From: Tetranychus cinnabarinus
Taxonomy: Eukaryota > Arthropoda > Arachnida > Trombidiformes > Tetranychidae
Assembly: GCA_022266195.1 (NCBI GenBank)
Contig: WHVY01000007.1
Location: 1,426,001 to 1,490,000 of the forward strand
Length of the DNA: 64,000 nucleotides
Reading direction: 5' to 3'
The position numbers were made by a program, and so were the translations under genes. The notes under the pieces were generated by a model. It ran no database searches, was not told where the DNA came from, and saw only the letters and a program-made list of their open reading frames with translations. This document shows positions 49,690 to 62,470 of the stretch, piece by piece (the stretch's first letter is position 1; the number at the start of each line of letters is the position of its first letter).

Positions 49690-49780
49690 ACAAAATTGAT
49701 TCAAAATTGATTCTTTTTAGAGTCAAAAAATTTTTTGACTCTAAGCTCACTCAATTGTGGAGTCAATAACGACTCCAAAA
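49690..49780. repeat. right subterminal repeats
   Basis: A perfect 24-nt palindrome with AGAGTC/GACTCT arms around A6T6 lies at 49719-49742. The 18-nt block shared with the left end is at 49758-49775. TTGATTC copies precede them. Confidence 0.8.
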
Positions 49781-49804
49781 TTAATTCTTTTGGCTCAACA
49801 AAAA

Positions 49805-49820
49805 AAATATGTTGATTGGG
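49805..49820 (-). repeat. right terminal inverted repeat
   Basis: AAATATGTTGATTGGG, the exact reverse complement of the left terminal repeat. It is followed by AC. Confidence 0.9.
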
Positions 49821-51363
49821 ACATCAAGTCAATCTTTGATTGTTGTCAAAAAATCACTTAAATAACTACTTTCTATTGTTAACCATAATTAACTAGAGAT
49901 TAAGATTAAACAAATTTAAGGACACTTAAAATGGTCACTTAAAAGTGGATTACCTGAAAGAAGCTTTTCAAACATCTAATAATCCTACAAACAGTTAATA
50001 ATCAATGATAATTGGTCACTTAAATATGCTTAATTGTTCAACTCAAAGTTGCTAATTATTGTTAATCTTTGCCTTGCTGATGGAAGACGAAACAAACTCA
50101 ATTATGAAAAGTGTTTACAATTTGTTTCATCTTTTCATTTATTCACATTTCCATCTTCATCTTTGTCATCTTTATAATCACTATCATCACTTATCATCAT
50201 CATAATCTTCATTGTGATCAATGTTAACAACGAAAAGATTATCATTAATAAATTAAAGTTGCTCAGTAAATTGAGTACAAAAGTGCAAGCTTAAGCTTAA
50301 AATTTTTGCTAATTTCAACAGCGAAACCCATTGTTACTGATTTAACCATTTACATTATTACAATCATAATGTAATAATACATCTATTATCATCGTATTTG
50401 AATCAAATTAAATATTAATATGTTAATAAATAACCTGGGAATCGAGTAATAATCAGGTGAAATAGACTAAGCAACTGATGAAGAGATTACTTTGTATTGG
50501 AAATAACATCAACGCATCATTTTGATCAATATTTTATTTTTTGGCTTATTTTGCTTTTTTCTGGTCATATTTTGTACAATTTTCATTTTTTTTATTAATT
50601 GTTTCCAAGTTAATTTATAATAATTATTAACCAGTTTAATTGGTTGGTTTTGGCAGATGATTATCATCAAATGGTACAATAGTAATAGTAATAATGAAAA
50701 AAATGAAACATCAACAGTCAATTGAATTTGGATTAGATTTAGTTTGGGTTTTGGTTTGGCTTTTAGGTACAAGTTAATTAGTGGTGATTTGGGTAATTTG
50801 CTGCTATTTCTGGGTTTCAGACTTAATTGGATCAGGATTGGAAGATTAAAAACAATATTATCTCAACATCGGTTTTAAACATGTTTTTGCATGATTGCTT
50901 ACAGATTATCCTAGCATTGTTAATTGGCACTTGAAAATGCTGTCTTTTTGCTTGTGTGTGTTGACGGGTTTGGTTGTTGAGATGATGGTTAAAAGATGTT
51001 GATTGTTGAGAGGAATGGAGTCTTTTATTAATGTTAGATGATTAATGATAATGATGTTGGAGAGAAAAATTGAAATCTCAAAAAAAAGCATGAAAACATT
51101 TTCTTCGCTGGCTAAAAGAGATTGTGTTAAAATCGATGAAACGATTTATATTAGTTTCATGTGTAATTAAATATCAATATATATTTATATCATGTTCAGT
51201 ATTTATAAGTTCATTTTGAATATCCATTATCACATCTGAGTTCGATGATGGAAATACTGTGTTTACAGAAGAGTAGAGATGATGTTGGAATTGGTTGTTG
51301 TACTTTTCGATGAAATGTTAAAACAGATTAAACAAATTAAACAAACTAATTTTCATTAACTAC
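49821..51363. other. spacer and 3' UTR of the Hmx gene
   Basis: AT-rich with a few ATC repeats (near 50180-50215). The part next to 51364 is probably the Hmx 3' UTR. No gene seen. Confidence 0.5.
51024..51029 (-). terminator. candidate poly(A) signal AATAAA for Hmx
   Basis: AATAAA on the minus strand, about 335 nt past the Hmx stop codon. Chosen by motif and distance only. Confidence 0.35.
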
Positions 51364-54300
51364 TCATACCAAGCTAGGTAGTGTTGCTGGTCGAAGGCTT
51401 GATGTAACTGAAACTATTGATCCTGTGCTTCCACCAGATGAACTAGTACCTATGTTTGAGTTGTTGCCGTTTCCACTGTTGGTTCCGAGGCCATTATTGC
51501 CACTGTTATTGCCATTACCAGCGCCATTGCTTACACTGCTGATATTGCTGTTGACAGACGATGAGTTAGAGGAAGAAATGAATGCAGCCGCAGCGGCTGC
51601 TGCTGCCACTGAATTACTTGCATGATGATTCAAGCCAGAAGCCGAGTGGTAATAGTACGTTGAGAGAGCGGCCTGAAGGGATGCAGCTGCAGCAGCTGAT
51701 GAATCACCGGAATGTCCATTGGTTATGGTAAGAGTTCCGGGGGAAGTTGGAACAGTGCAAAGACCTGCAGTGGCACCGGGTGGAGGTGGGTGTGGAGGGG
51801 GACCTGAAGAGCCCAGAGAACTTTCGACTGAAGGAACATGAGGATGGTGAAGGTGGTTGGTGGTTGGAGGACCTGGATGATAAAGGATTGGAACTGCTCT
51901 GATTCTTTGAGCTGCAGCTTGAGCCATGCTGTGAGCTTCCAGTTCAGCGGCAACTTGACGCTTCCATTTGTTGCGACGATTTTGAAACCAAATTTTAACC
52001 TGTGTCTCGGTGAGGTGAAGAGATGCTGCTAAACCGGCTCGCTCGGAACTGGACAAGTAACGTTTAATATCAAAGGTTGATTCCAGTTGAAAAACTTGAC
52101 TTCGAGTGAAAACTGTTCGAGTCTTTTTCTTGCGTCTATTGGGTCCACTGTTGATACCTTGACCTGAACCTGATCCATCATCTTTACCCTTATCAAAGCT
52201 TGTGTGTCCTGCAATATCCGATTCACAATCGGAATCAGATGAAACACCTTCTTCCATGTCAATTTCAACTGGAGTGTCTGGATGGTGAACCATTTTACCT
52301 GATCGTGATTCAGGTGAACAAGTCCGTGAATCAGGAGATCCATGGTTGTGATATAAATCTACTGATTTGGTAAGTCCAGCTACTGGGGAAGAGGGTTCTG
52401 ATTTAGGGCCATCAATGTCCATCATCATTGAGTGGCGATGATGGTGATGATGAAGATTGTGAGAGTGTAAAAGGTGAGAAGCCGAGACATCATTTCCATT
52501 ATGAAGAGTTAAGGATAAATGGTGAGGATGATGGTGAAGATGAGAGTTGTTAGGTAAAGTGTTAATTGTCATGGTATTGGAGTGATTATTACCATTGCTG
52601 TTGCTAACTGATATTGATGAGACTCTATTTGAAAGGCTGGATTGATGAGGTTCTGATTTGTGTTGATTTTGTTGCTGGGATGTTGGTATCATGCTGGGTG
52701 ATGTTGGTGATGCAGATGAGGCTGCAGCAGCCGCAGCAAATGATGTAGCCCAAGGATACCAAGGAGTCGTCTTGCGAGGTGAATTGCTTAACATGGCTGC
52801 AGCAGTGGTCATAACCTGGGTCAGAACAGTTGATCCTGATTTATTCAAAGTGAATAAACTTGGAGACAGAGTGAATTGATCTGGTGAAACAAAAAGATAA
52901 ACAAAACTGATTGATTGAAATGACAATGTTTGAAATTAGATTTGTTTCATAGCTAATTAGTCAATTGCATTATTTGATCAAGTTATAATGTTGAGGACAT
53001 TTAGATAATTAAAATTTATAATTAAAGTAAATTGTAAAAACCTTAAAAGGTTCAATTTTAAAATGAAATTAATGTTCAAATGTTGAGTTTGAATGAAACA
53101 ATGAACCTTAAAGACCATTTTAATTTCACGGTAACATGTTTAACATTTTAATGAATGACAATTACTATTTATCTTAATTAATATATTTAATATGATTAAA
53201 CATTGAAATTAAGTATCAATGAAGGTACAATAAACTAATTGTGGAAAACAAAGGAATGAAATTAAATTGATTCAACCATAATTTAACCAGTTAATTGGTA
53301 CAATATTTATGCAAAACAATTAGCTGATAATAATGGTAATTCAAGTCTCAAAATAATTAAATTGTTTTCCTTGGGTTGAAAACAAATAAGTAAAGCTTGA
53401 AATTAACTGATTACACTAAATTAATGTAAACCATGCAATAATCAGTCTTTTTTTCAATGAAATTGCCGTAGCATATTAATTGAATCATTAACAGAGTGAC
53501 ACAAAAAAGTCAATTAAGTCTGTGAAAGTAAATCAAATCAAAAGTGATTATCATTAAAATTAACGTAAATATTAATAGTGAAATAAGATTAGAGGGAAAA
53601 AATTACCAAATAAAGTAACGTTGAATTGAATCTTAAATTAATGAACATCCTAAATGGTTAATAATTAATGAGTGATTGATCCTCTTATGATAGTAGATGT
53701 TTAATTAAAAGTGGATTTAAGATTAAAGCTATAATGTTAAATTGTTGAACAGCAAAATAAGCATCAACAATCAACATCATTGTTATTCAAGTATAATTGG
53801 ACAATCTATAGCTTTTGATTGTTGTATCAACGTAATAATTAATGTTGTATTAGGACTTAATCTGGTCACAATTGATTCCATTGTAACCGATTAAACTTTA
53901 TACTGACGAACTGGTTAATTAGGACTGGACAGATGAATGGTTAAAGCTTATTATAATATCCAATTGATTATCACAATTTATTAATGAATGTTTAACTAAC
54001 AAGTTGTAAGTAGTCCTCATATAAGTTAATAAATATTGAATATTTAATACCCTTGGGTAGTTGGGTTAAACTGAATTATTCAATAGATGAGGTTCACCTA
54101 CAACATGTTTATCAATGTCAACTTGATTATGGTCAATTTGGATCAATTGTCAAGCAACTAATAACTTGATCAAAGCACACTTGTTATGCTATTACTGAAT
54201 ATTATTAGATTACAGGATGAACCTGAAAAAATAAGGAAAGGGAAACATTGAAAGGAAAAGTTTCAAGTTATTAAAGTCTTACTGGATTGATAGGATCTTG

Positions 54301-55279
54301 GATGATTTGAAATTGAATTAGAATCATTTCCATTTGTCATTGTGGGATGTGGATGGTAGAGATGAGGATGGTGGGGATGGTGAGGATGAACACCATGAAG
54401 TCTCAACATTGAATCACTAAAAGCATCGGTAATGTAATGATGGTAAAAATTGGAAGCCATTAAATTATCATTATCATAGTGGTTACTAGATTTGTCAAAA
54501 TCTTTATTAGGACAACCTTTCAAGGAACCATCAAATCTCAATGGGTTGATTGTTGGTCCATTGGTTGATGAAGATGTTATTGTTGTTGTTGTTGCTGATG
54601 ATGCTGTTGTTGTTGATGAGGATGAAGAGGAAGATGATGATGATGATAGAGGTGGAGGTGTTGTTGATGTTGATCGATTGTTACCATGATTTGAATGATT
54701 TAACCCTGTGATCAAAGTTGTTGACAATTTATTTCCAAACGAAATTGGACTAAGATTACCTTTGATTTTACCATTTCTCGTAAACTCATCAATAATAATA
54801 TCTTTATTAGCATTGGAGCCAATATGGTTGGTATTGTTTCCAATGGTTGACGGTGTTATCATTGTTATCCTTGACAGTGAAGAGGAAGGTGAAGATGACG
54901 AGGAAGAAGATGATGATAGGGACGATGAAGGTGGAGAAGTGGGTATTATTGTTACAGGAATGGATGGTGATGAGTTTGATTTGTTGGATTGAGTTGTTGT
55001 CGGTGTGACAATGATTGATGTTGAACCTTTACCATAGCTTCGGACACAATCTGAGGTTGTTGTTGGTGGTGTTGAAGATGATTTAGAGAGCAGACGACTT
55101 ATGCTAAATGATAATCGAGACGATTTACTATTAATAGAAGTACTGTTAACATTATTGCCACCATTTGATGAAATGTTAATTGTATTGGTGGTAGTTGAAC
55201 CAGTATTTAATTCACTTTGAGCAATTAAAGAAGGGCTACTTCCATTGGAACACAAACCTTCTTCAGGTCGATCCTCCAT
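51364..55279 (-). CDS. Hmx: Hmx/H6-family homeobox transcription factor (837 aa)
   Basis: Two exons: 54283-55279 and 51364-52880, joined in phase across a 1.4-kb intron (donor TCCA|GTAAGA, acceptor TTTCACCAG). The ATG at 55279 sits in TTACCATGG. Residues about 57-64 carry SFSISRLL, the Hmx repressor-type motif. The homeodomain (about 581-640) has the family signature VFQLESTFDIKRYLSSSERA and LTETQVKIWFQNRRNKWKRQ, and the Hmx tail AAQRI-AVPILYH follows. Long Ser/Thr/Asn, His-rich and Ala tracts make it longer than most family members. Hmx proteins bind DNA in the nucleus and pattern brain and sensory neurons; that role is known for the family, not seen here. The large AT-rich noncoding flanks suit a developmental gene. 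Confidence 0.95.
52881..54282 (-). other. Hmx: Hmx intron
   Basis: AT-rich intron between the two Hmx exons. GTAAGA donor at its high end, TTTCACCAG acceptor at its low end. No nested gene seen. Confidence 0.85.
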
Positions 55280-55697
55280 GGTAACCAAGGGTTAAGGGAA
55301 AACCAAACGTGTAAACAAACAATTTAGGAGGCAAACCAGAAAATTGTGGCGCTCATTACAAATTAACAAAATGACACTTGAATAATGTGATTAATTGAAA
55401 GGTGGACAATAATTTAATCATTTTAATTCATTCTATTTAATATTAAACAGTTAGTAAGAAATACAAAGTGTCGGTTGAAAAAGCAAATGATACTTGTAAC
55501 GAGTTGCTGTTCAATTGGAGTTGAGTTTAAGTAAACTGGTTGTCATTTGTTCATCATATGGATATTGGGTTCAACTTGACAAAATTAAGTGTACAACCTT
55601 TGTCTGTTTGTTTGTTTATTGAGATGATTAGGAGAGAGAGAGATGAAGATAAGGATGACGGTGAAAGATGCTGAATTAACCAGCATTCACTCTATTT

Positions 55698-55732
55698 CAT
55701 TGGTTCATCACTTCATCATCATATCTCCGCCC
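55698..55732 (-). promoter_or_regulatory. Hmx: candidate Hmx proximal promoter elements (CCAAT and GC box)
   Basis: On the minus strand GGGCGG (55727-55732) is followed by AACCAATG (55698-55705), about 420 nt upstream of the Hmx ATG. These are the only such motifs close to the gene; no TATA box was found between them and the start codon. Confidence 0.3.
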
Positions 55733-56318
55733 AAGATGATTTTCATCCGACATCATCCTTTTCAAGAGAGGAACCTCCTATTTCTATAGGAAAACACAGT
55801 TTCTCTTTCATTCTGTTTCTGTTTCTTTCTCTTCTTTCTTCTTCTTGTCATCTTTTTACCTTTCACTTTTCTGTCTCCTTCTCTGTCTCTTCTTACCTTT
55901 CAATTCCTCCAAGACATTATCATCATGATGAATGTAATAAATAGTTTTACCTAATATTACCTTATTCATCAATAGAAACATTTTACTTTCTTTGCTTTCG
56001 GTTGTCTCCCTCTTTTTACTTTCACCATCATCTTGTTACCATTATGTATTATGACTATTATTATTATTTACTTTGTTAATTGGCTGGAACGAATAGGAAT
56101 TCATAAATTGAGTTGAAATTATTTACCATTCAATTGGTCAAATAACGAGTTAACAGAGTCACAGTAGTAAAAAGCTTATCATAAGCTTTCACCTGATTAA
56201 CCTATTGAAGACAATAACGGTGAAGATGATGATCAACATAATGGCGAAAAAAGAAGATGAGAATTACGTTAATAATGATGATGATTAATCTTGAGACTAA
56301 TAAACTCTTAAGTATCGG

Positions 56319-56491
56319 TATAAAAGGGCATTACACATTTAATGCACAAGAGTTATCGCTCATTAATTATTCATTCATGTTGGGGGCATACAGCAACTGT
56401 CCAGAGTTCAAACCAAATCCTGAATTATCCCAGAAAAACGGTCACTTCTCTAGTCCACTTTATCCTGGTCAATAGTGCAGCATAAATGTAG
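56319..56491 (+). promoter_or_regulatory. candidate promoter and first exon
   Basis: TATAAAAG at 56319-56326 is followed by a GC-richer stretch with ATG at 56374 (MLGAYSNCPEFKPNPELSQK) and a stop at 56473-56475. A GTAAAA donor lies at 56492. It may be the first exon of a plus-strand transcript; no second exon was identified. Confidence 0.25.
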
Positions 56492-59400
56492 GTAAAATTG
56501 GTTGGGAAATGTCGATAGACGCTTTGATTTGACTATCAAATAACAGTGGAAATAAATTTGATACATTTATAAGTCATCAAAATATGGCTCCAAATCAAAA
56601 CCAAAGAAACCTAAAGGATAACAAAAAGAGATGTATTGTTAAACCACAAAATTAAAAGCATCCGTAATCACAATTACCGAAAATTGAACCATTTAAACAT
56701 AATGGGTTTGCTGTTTTGATGAGTAGGTAGAGAAACCGAATTCAATAATTGGATTGTCCTGTATAAATAACATATTATATTATTGTTGATTATCCATTAA
56801 CCGCGACAAGAACAAGGACAGGAAAATCTAGAAAATCAGTAAACATGATAAAATAAGTTTTTAAATACATCAATATTAATCAATTCAATTAAGTAACATT
56901 AAACAATGAATTGCAAAAAGATAACCAAAAGACAAAGTAACCAGACAACCAAAATGAACCAATGAGGGACTTGATAAGTTAACAAATCATTTTAAACCGG
57001 GCAAATTGAAAATGGATTAACCTTTAAAAAGATGATCTTTATAATCATTTATTATTATTAAATATAATTTATAAATCATGTAACAAAACCATAATAATAA
57101 ACAGTAATGATTATGATAATAAGCATCATTAAACCAAAAGATTTCCATACAACAGACAAACAAAAGGTAATATCATTTTTACATTGACAAACAAAAAATG
57201 TACCTAAAAAAGTCTAACATTTTAACCAGAATAACCAATTTATCAACATTTCCCTCAAGTCCATTTCATCTTTATCCTCATCCCTTGATGATATTTAATA
57301 TGAATAAAGTTAAAGGAGCATTGAAAATGATGAAAAAAATGTTATACATTATATACAATGAAAAAAATGATGATAATAAAGATGAAAGATTATTAATTTG
57401 AAATGATCATAAAAGCTGGAAAGATTATTATTGTGAGTCACTTTTTCTTGCAAATAAAACATTTGATAATTGTGATGGAGATCATCAAATTGATTATAAT
57501 AATGATGATTAAATCATTAACATCAACATCCACTTAACTTGAACATTATTCATTATTCAACAGCTACTTTTATGCCGGCAATACAATTTATCCAATCAAT
57601 CCTTGTTTGCCTCAGTTTTAACATCAATTAATCTTTCACTAATTATTGAATTACATCTTTTGAATAACAATTAAATCAATTAGTTGACACTTTAAAATGT
57701 GAATAAAGATGAATTTCAAGGGAAAAGCTCATCAAGAAAAAAAACCAAAAATGGGTTTCAATCAAGTTTCAAGTAAAGGTTTTGTTTTGTGTTTAAATCA
57801 AATACTGTTTTAATGGTGAGCGCAATTGAAATTGGTTAAGTAATGGTGAACCTTTACCAAGTAATTTGATAAATGCTTTACTAATCAAAATAATGTTAAC
57901 CGGAAAAATATTATTTCCCGTTAATAGTGATCAAAGATGAAAAGCTAAATCAAATAAAGTAAAATTGGTTCAACCATAAAAATGAGACTTTCTTTTCAAC
58001 ATTTTTTTGCTTTTCATTCACAGTGAACTATTGGTGATGAAGATGAAAATGATGATGGAAATGTTGATGAATGCGATGATAAATATGATGAAAAATAATG
58101 TTGAGATTAGTTGAAATGATTCCTTTGCTTTCCAATTTACTCTGTTGATAAAGTCCATTAGCTTTAATACATTTTTTATACCTTTTCAAATTCATGTCTG
58201 ATTGTCTGTTAATAGCAATGTTAAACAAGCAATTTTACACAAATTGTTGTTGTATCCAGCTGAGTTTATTGATCAAGGATCAAATTGATTTGATTAGATT
58301 TGTTAAACCATCAATGATACAAATGATAAGTAAACACATAACAATGCAAAAAAAGGAAAAACCTTTTTTGCTGTAAAATAAACTCCAAACATATTGATCC
58401 GTTTATGCTTTACATTATTTTACATTTGCAAATTTTTCGTATTTTTTCAATCATTTCTGTGATTGTTAATAAGGTTATTGTTGATTTAATATTAATATCA
58501 CATAATATAATAACAATATATTAACGTCTATTAAAGTCTATTTTTTACTTAATGTAAATCTACTTTATATATTCACAAATAAAGTCAAATAAAGTCTGTA
58601 ACTCAATAGACGTTTCATAGTCACTGGATGTTCATTGATTGTGGTAATGAGTATTTTACTGAAGCAAGATTGTTAGCAATCAAAGGAGCCAATTAAAATG
58701 TTGATCTGTTAATTGAAAAAAGTGAAAAAACGGTTTTAATAAGTTAATAATGATAAAAGCTAAACATTGAAAGGAGGAAAAGGATGAAAATTTTTACCTT
58801 TGAGAGTTACTGTTTATTTGGTTTGTGGATGTTTCAATTGATGTTTAAGTTTAGTCAAGCTTGATGAATGTTTTTTTGTGGTTCCTTTTTATTTTCACTG
58901 ATTATCACTGCTTTCCTGATTCGGATGTTGCACTGGTTTGTTTGTTTGTTATTATCGTTTGATATGATTTAATGAAAAGAAATGTAAATTTATCTTAAAT
59001 CAAGTAAAACACAAACACAAGCGCACACAAATGTATACACACATACATAAGCATGATTCACATGAAAATCAAAAGTGTATTAGTATCTCAATAATAGTAC
59101 TTTTTTTGTTCAATTTAAAGTAAATTCAAACACTTTGCTTCCAACAAGTAAACTTGAAATTTACTGTTGAAATAATTTATAAAAATACATAAATATAATA
59201 ATTTACCTTTGGATGAACATGAATAATATCGATTTAACGTTCATGTATTTTAGAGAAAAGGTAAAGTAAAATAGAGAAAATTTCTTCCTTTCTCTCTATT
59301 ATAATAGTAATAATACATGCATATACATACCCAAATAGGTAGATATTTATAATACATTCACTGTTTGAAGGGTTTCACATTATGTTTAGCTTTCAATACA

Positions 59401-62089
59401 ATTTACTCCAAGTTGCTTTACTTATTAACATTATATCAGTCAGCGTGTTTGTTTTGTCTTCATTGGCACAATTGTTGTTATCATTGTTACACGAGTTAAC
59501 CAGCGAGTGTTGCAGGTTAAAGGACAATTATAATTTACCGCTAAAAGGTTACAGGGAAAGAATGGAGATTACAACGATTGAATGATTTAAATCAAAATCA
59601 GGATCATAATACTTTTGTCTTTTGTTTACAAATAAATTAACGATACATCGTTTTAAAATCAATACATTGAAATCAGTATCGGATCTCAGTCATTGGATCT
59701 ATCAATATTGACCTTTCTGATGTTTATTTTTTCACTTTGATTTTGTTGATTTGATTACTTTATTTTGTTTGTTTTTTAATAACTTTTAGTAACTGTGATG
59801 CTGTGACCTTTTGTATATTATCGTATAAGTGTGTCCCAATTTGTATTACCTGGGAATCAATTAGCTAATTAGCATTGTGCTCTTATTTAATCCTCAATTA
59901 CAACAATTTCAGAATACATATTATATTTGATATTAACCTGTTTCTTTTCTTTTCTTCTTCTGTATTTTGTTTTTCTCCATGATGATTATGATTATGACGA
60001 ATGTTGCTTGTTGCTTGGGAGTTCAGATAACATCATTATCATTCAATAATGTATCTTGTTTTATTCAAATGGTTTCTACTTGGTTTGGTTTGTTTCGATA
60101 AAAACAAAATCATTAGTTAGACATTAAGTTTCATATTTCATCGTACATTCATTTATTATTTCTTTCATGTTAAACTGCTTAGTTAATCTAGTAAATTGTT
60201 GTTTACCCAAACTTAGATTTTCCCAAAATAATGACAAAATACAGTTAAAAATATAGCTTAATTATATTTTTGTACTTTGCTATATTAACATACACAACCG
60301 TTAGTTTGGTTTAGATGATTTTCCCTTTATTTTTGCTGTAAATAATATTTTTGTAAAAATCCCAGAAACAGGATGAAATGGAGTTAATAATGATTAGTTA
60401 AACGTTTGCTTCTCAAATTAAGTGGTGGTCAATTGTTTGCTCTAATTATGTTCATTGACATATTTAAAGAGAGAGATAATTTTGTTAACAATTTTAAGTT
60501 GTTCGTAAGCTTTTAACTGTTGTTAACAATGATTTAACTTAACAGGTAAATAATAAATTGATGTCATTCGCGTTATTTATCATTGTTGACCCAAAGGGGA
60601 ATGTAAACCCTTCAACTCTATCTGTATCTCAATCCAATTAATATTTTGAGGTTAGGATTAACCTACTATAAGTATAAAAGGATTAGATTTCCTTAATCAC
60701 TCTTTTAAAAATGACTCTTCCAGTCTTCCATGAAAAAGAGGACCAAAATAAAGGAAGATAACAAAAGCTTGAGAAGAAACAAAAATAAATTATCTTTAAG
60801 CATTTTTACTTGACAAAACCTTCAATTTTTGTCAACTCAATTGTTATTCTTGTTAAAGATGATGTTTGTGTTTAACCATCAACTGGATAAAGATAAAGTA
60901 TTTAATCCTTTTCTGTTACAATCTTTGCTTTTGTTGCTTGTAAATACTCTGAAAAATTGTCCCTGAAAATGTTATTTCTATTCTTATTGTTTTGATTAAA
61001 AGCATTTCATTTAGCTTCCCAAGTTCATTGATTTCAGTAAATTTCAAGCATAATTGATTCAACTCAATATTAACTGTGAAACACTTTGTCTATTTGGCAA
61101 CAAACTTAAAGCTGTACAAGTGTAAATCAAAGGTAAAGAAAGGTAATCCATCTTAATTGATTATCATCAATAGAAATTATTGTTGGAGTTATGTTTGGAG
61201 TCTAAACTAAAACAATCAACCTTCAAGATTTAAAATGATAAATAAATGAGGATCAAGCACAATGATTTAAGATAATGTCATTAGATACAACAATAAATAA
61301 GGATGAACATCAACAGTGAATATAATAATAGACAGATGGGAAGAGAAAGAGAGAGAGATGAACAGATTTGGATGAATTGACTTTTTTGTGTGTTGATGTT
61401 GTTTGATGATGGACACTCAATTTCATCAGGGGAATCTGAATTAGCAAAAATGTTAAGTAGTAAATGGTTTTGATAATTGGTAAACGATGCTGATCCTGAT
61501 CATCATCAGAAAAAGGAGGGGAAATTTCGATTGATATCTTGATGTTGAATAGTTTAACAATAATAAAAGTAGGAGGAGGTGGTGGAGGAGGATGATGAAG
61601 GTAAAGAGTAAAAGTGGAAAAAGAGAAAGAGAAGAAAGAGAAGAAAGATTAGTGAAATATGACAGTCCCTTTTAGCAAGATCCTTTGGGGATGAGACTAG
61701 GATCTAGGATTAATTGTTGCTATTGAATGTCGAGGTGACATCTCAGCCTCATTTCTCTATCTCATCATCTTTGATCCTCTCCGATAATTCCAATCTTTAT
61801 ATTCATATTCACAAGAGACAACTGAAAAGAAAGAGAAAGTTTTAGAAAAGGTCACAAAAAAGGTTTTCAATGGGTTTATAAAGTCTAAATATTGATGGTT
61901 AATAATAGAGTGACACAATAAATAGTCTTCCATTTTTAATAATCAAGACGCTTGATTTGACTATCATGTTACCATCATCTTCCCCTCGTCCTTTTAATCA
62001 TCATTTTCTTTTCCCTGATCATTTTTCTTTTCTTCTCTGATATTCTTTGATCCTCGCTTTACATTATTGATTTTCGTCGAGACATCTTT

Positions 62090-62470
62090 TTCATTTCCTA
62101 CTCCATGGATGAACTTTTTTGCGACTGAATCAGCTGATGGGCGCGATAGTTGAGGAATCCTCTGAAGGCCACTCTTTCCTGCTTCGTCAGGTTTTTATGC
62201 CTAAGTTTATCAGCATCAACAGAGCTCCTCTTGAGATGATTTAATCCTCTTCAAGTTGATTTAAAAATGATGCTCGAATGGGTATTCAACCATACCCATT
62301 ACCAATATGCACATAAACCAAGTTGGATTCAAGTTATACACAAAAGAGCGTCAACTAGCCAAAAGCGATATCATTTACTCTCTTGACAACTGATTTGAGA
62401 GTCAAGAGCAATAATAACTGGGGTGGGCAAAAACAACACAAGAGGGTGGCTAAAAAGAAAGGAAAGAAAG
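62090..62470. other. GC-richer island with open frames on both strands
   Basis: The minus strand is open over about 45 codons and ends in TAG near 62103 (KLRHKNLTKQERVAFRGFLN, then YRAHQLIQSQ). The plus strand is open over 37 codons after a GAATCAG acceptor-like site (MGAIVEESSEGHSFLLRQ). A perfect 9-bp-arm hairpin (AATGGGTAT, 6-nt loop) lies at 62277-62300. The block may be an exon, a promoter or a conserved enhancer; direction cannot be fixed here. Confidence 0.25.

Larger units (their letters stand above)
40411..49820. mobile_element. complete 9.4-kb DNA transposon with Tnp2-like transposase and cargo genes
   Basis: The element is bounded by perfect 16-bp inverted repeats CCCAATCAACATATTT (40411-40426 and, inverted, 49805-49820). 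A dinucleotide AC flanks both sides and may be a 2-bp target duplication, though that match could be chance. Inside both ends are GAGTC/GACTC palindromes, a pattern typical of subterminal transposase-binding repeats in CMC/EnSpm elements. Contents: left-end 46-bp tandem repeats, two tandem minus-strand paralogous genes, a divergent promoter region, an intact plus-strand transposase and a small basic ORF. The ends do not begin CACTA/CACTG, so assignment to a known superfamily rests on the transposase alone. The intact transposase suggests a recent copy. Confidence 0.85.

Noticed and set aside
54492..54992. Asp/Glu/Val-rich plus-strand ORFs
   Set aside because: Antisense shadow of Ser/Thr codons in Hmx exon 1.
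59382..59585. 67-aa ORF with hydrophobic start
   Set aside because: Signal-like start, but AT-driven composition, no cysteine pattern or splice partner and no recognised family.
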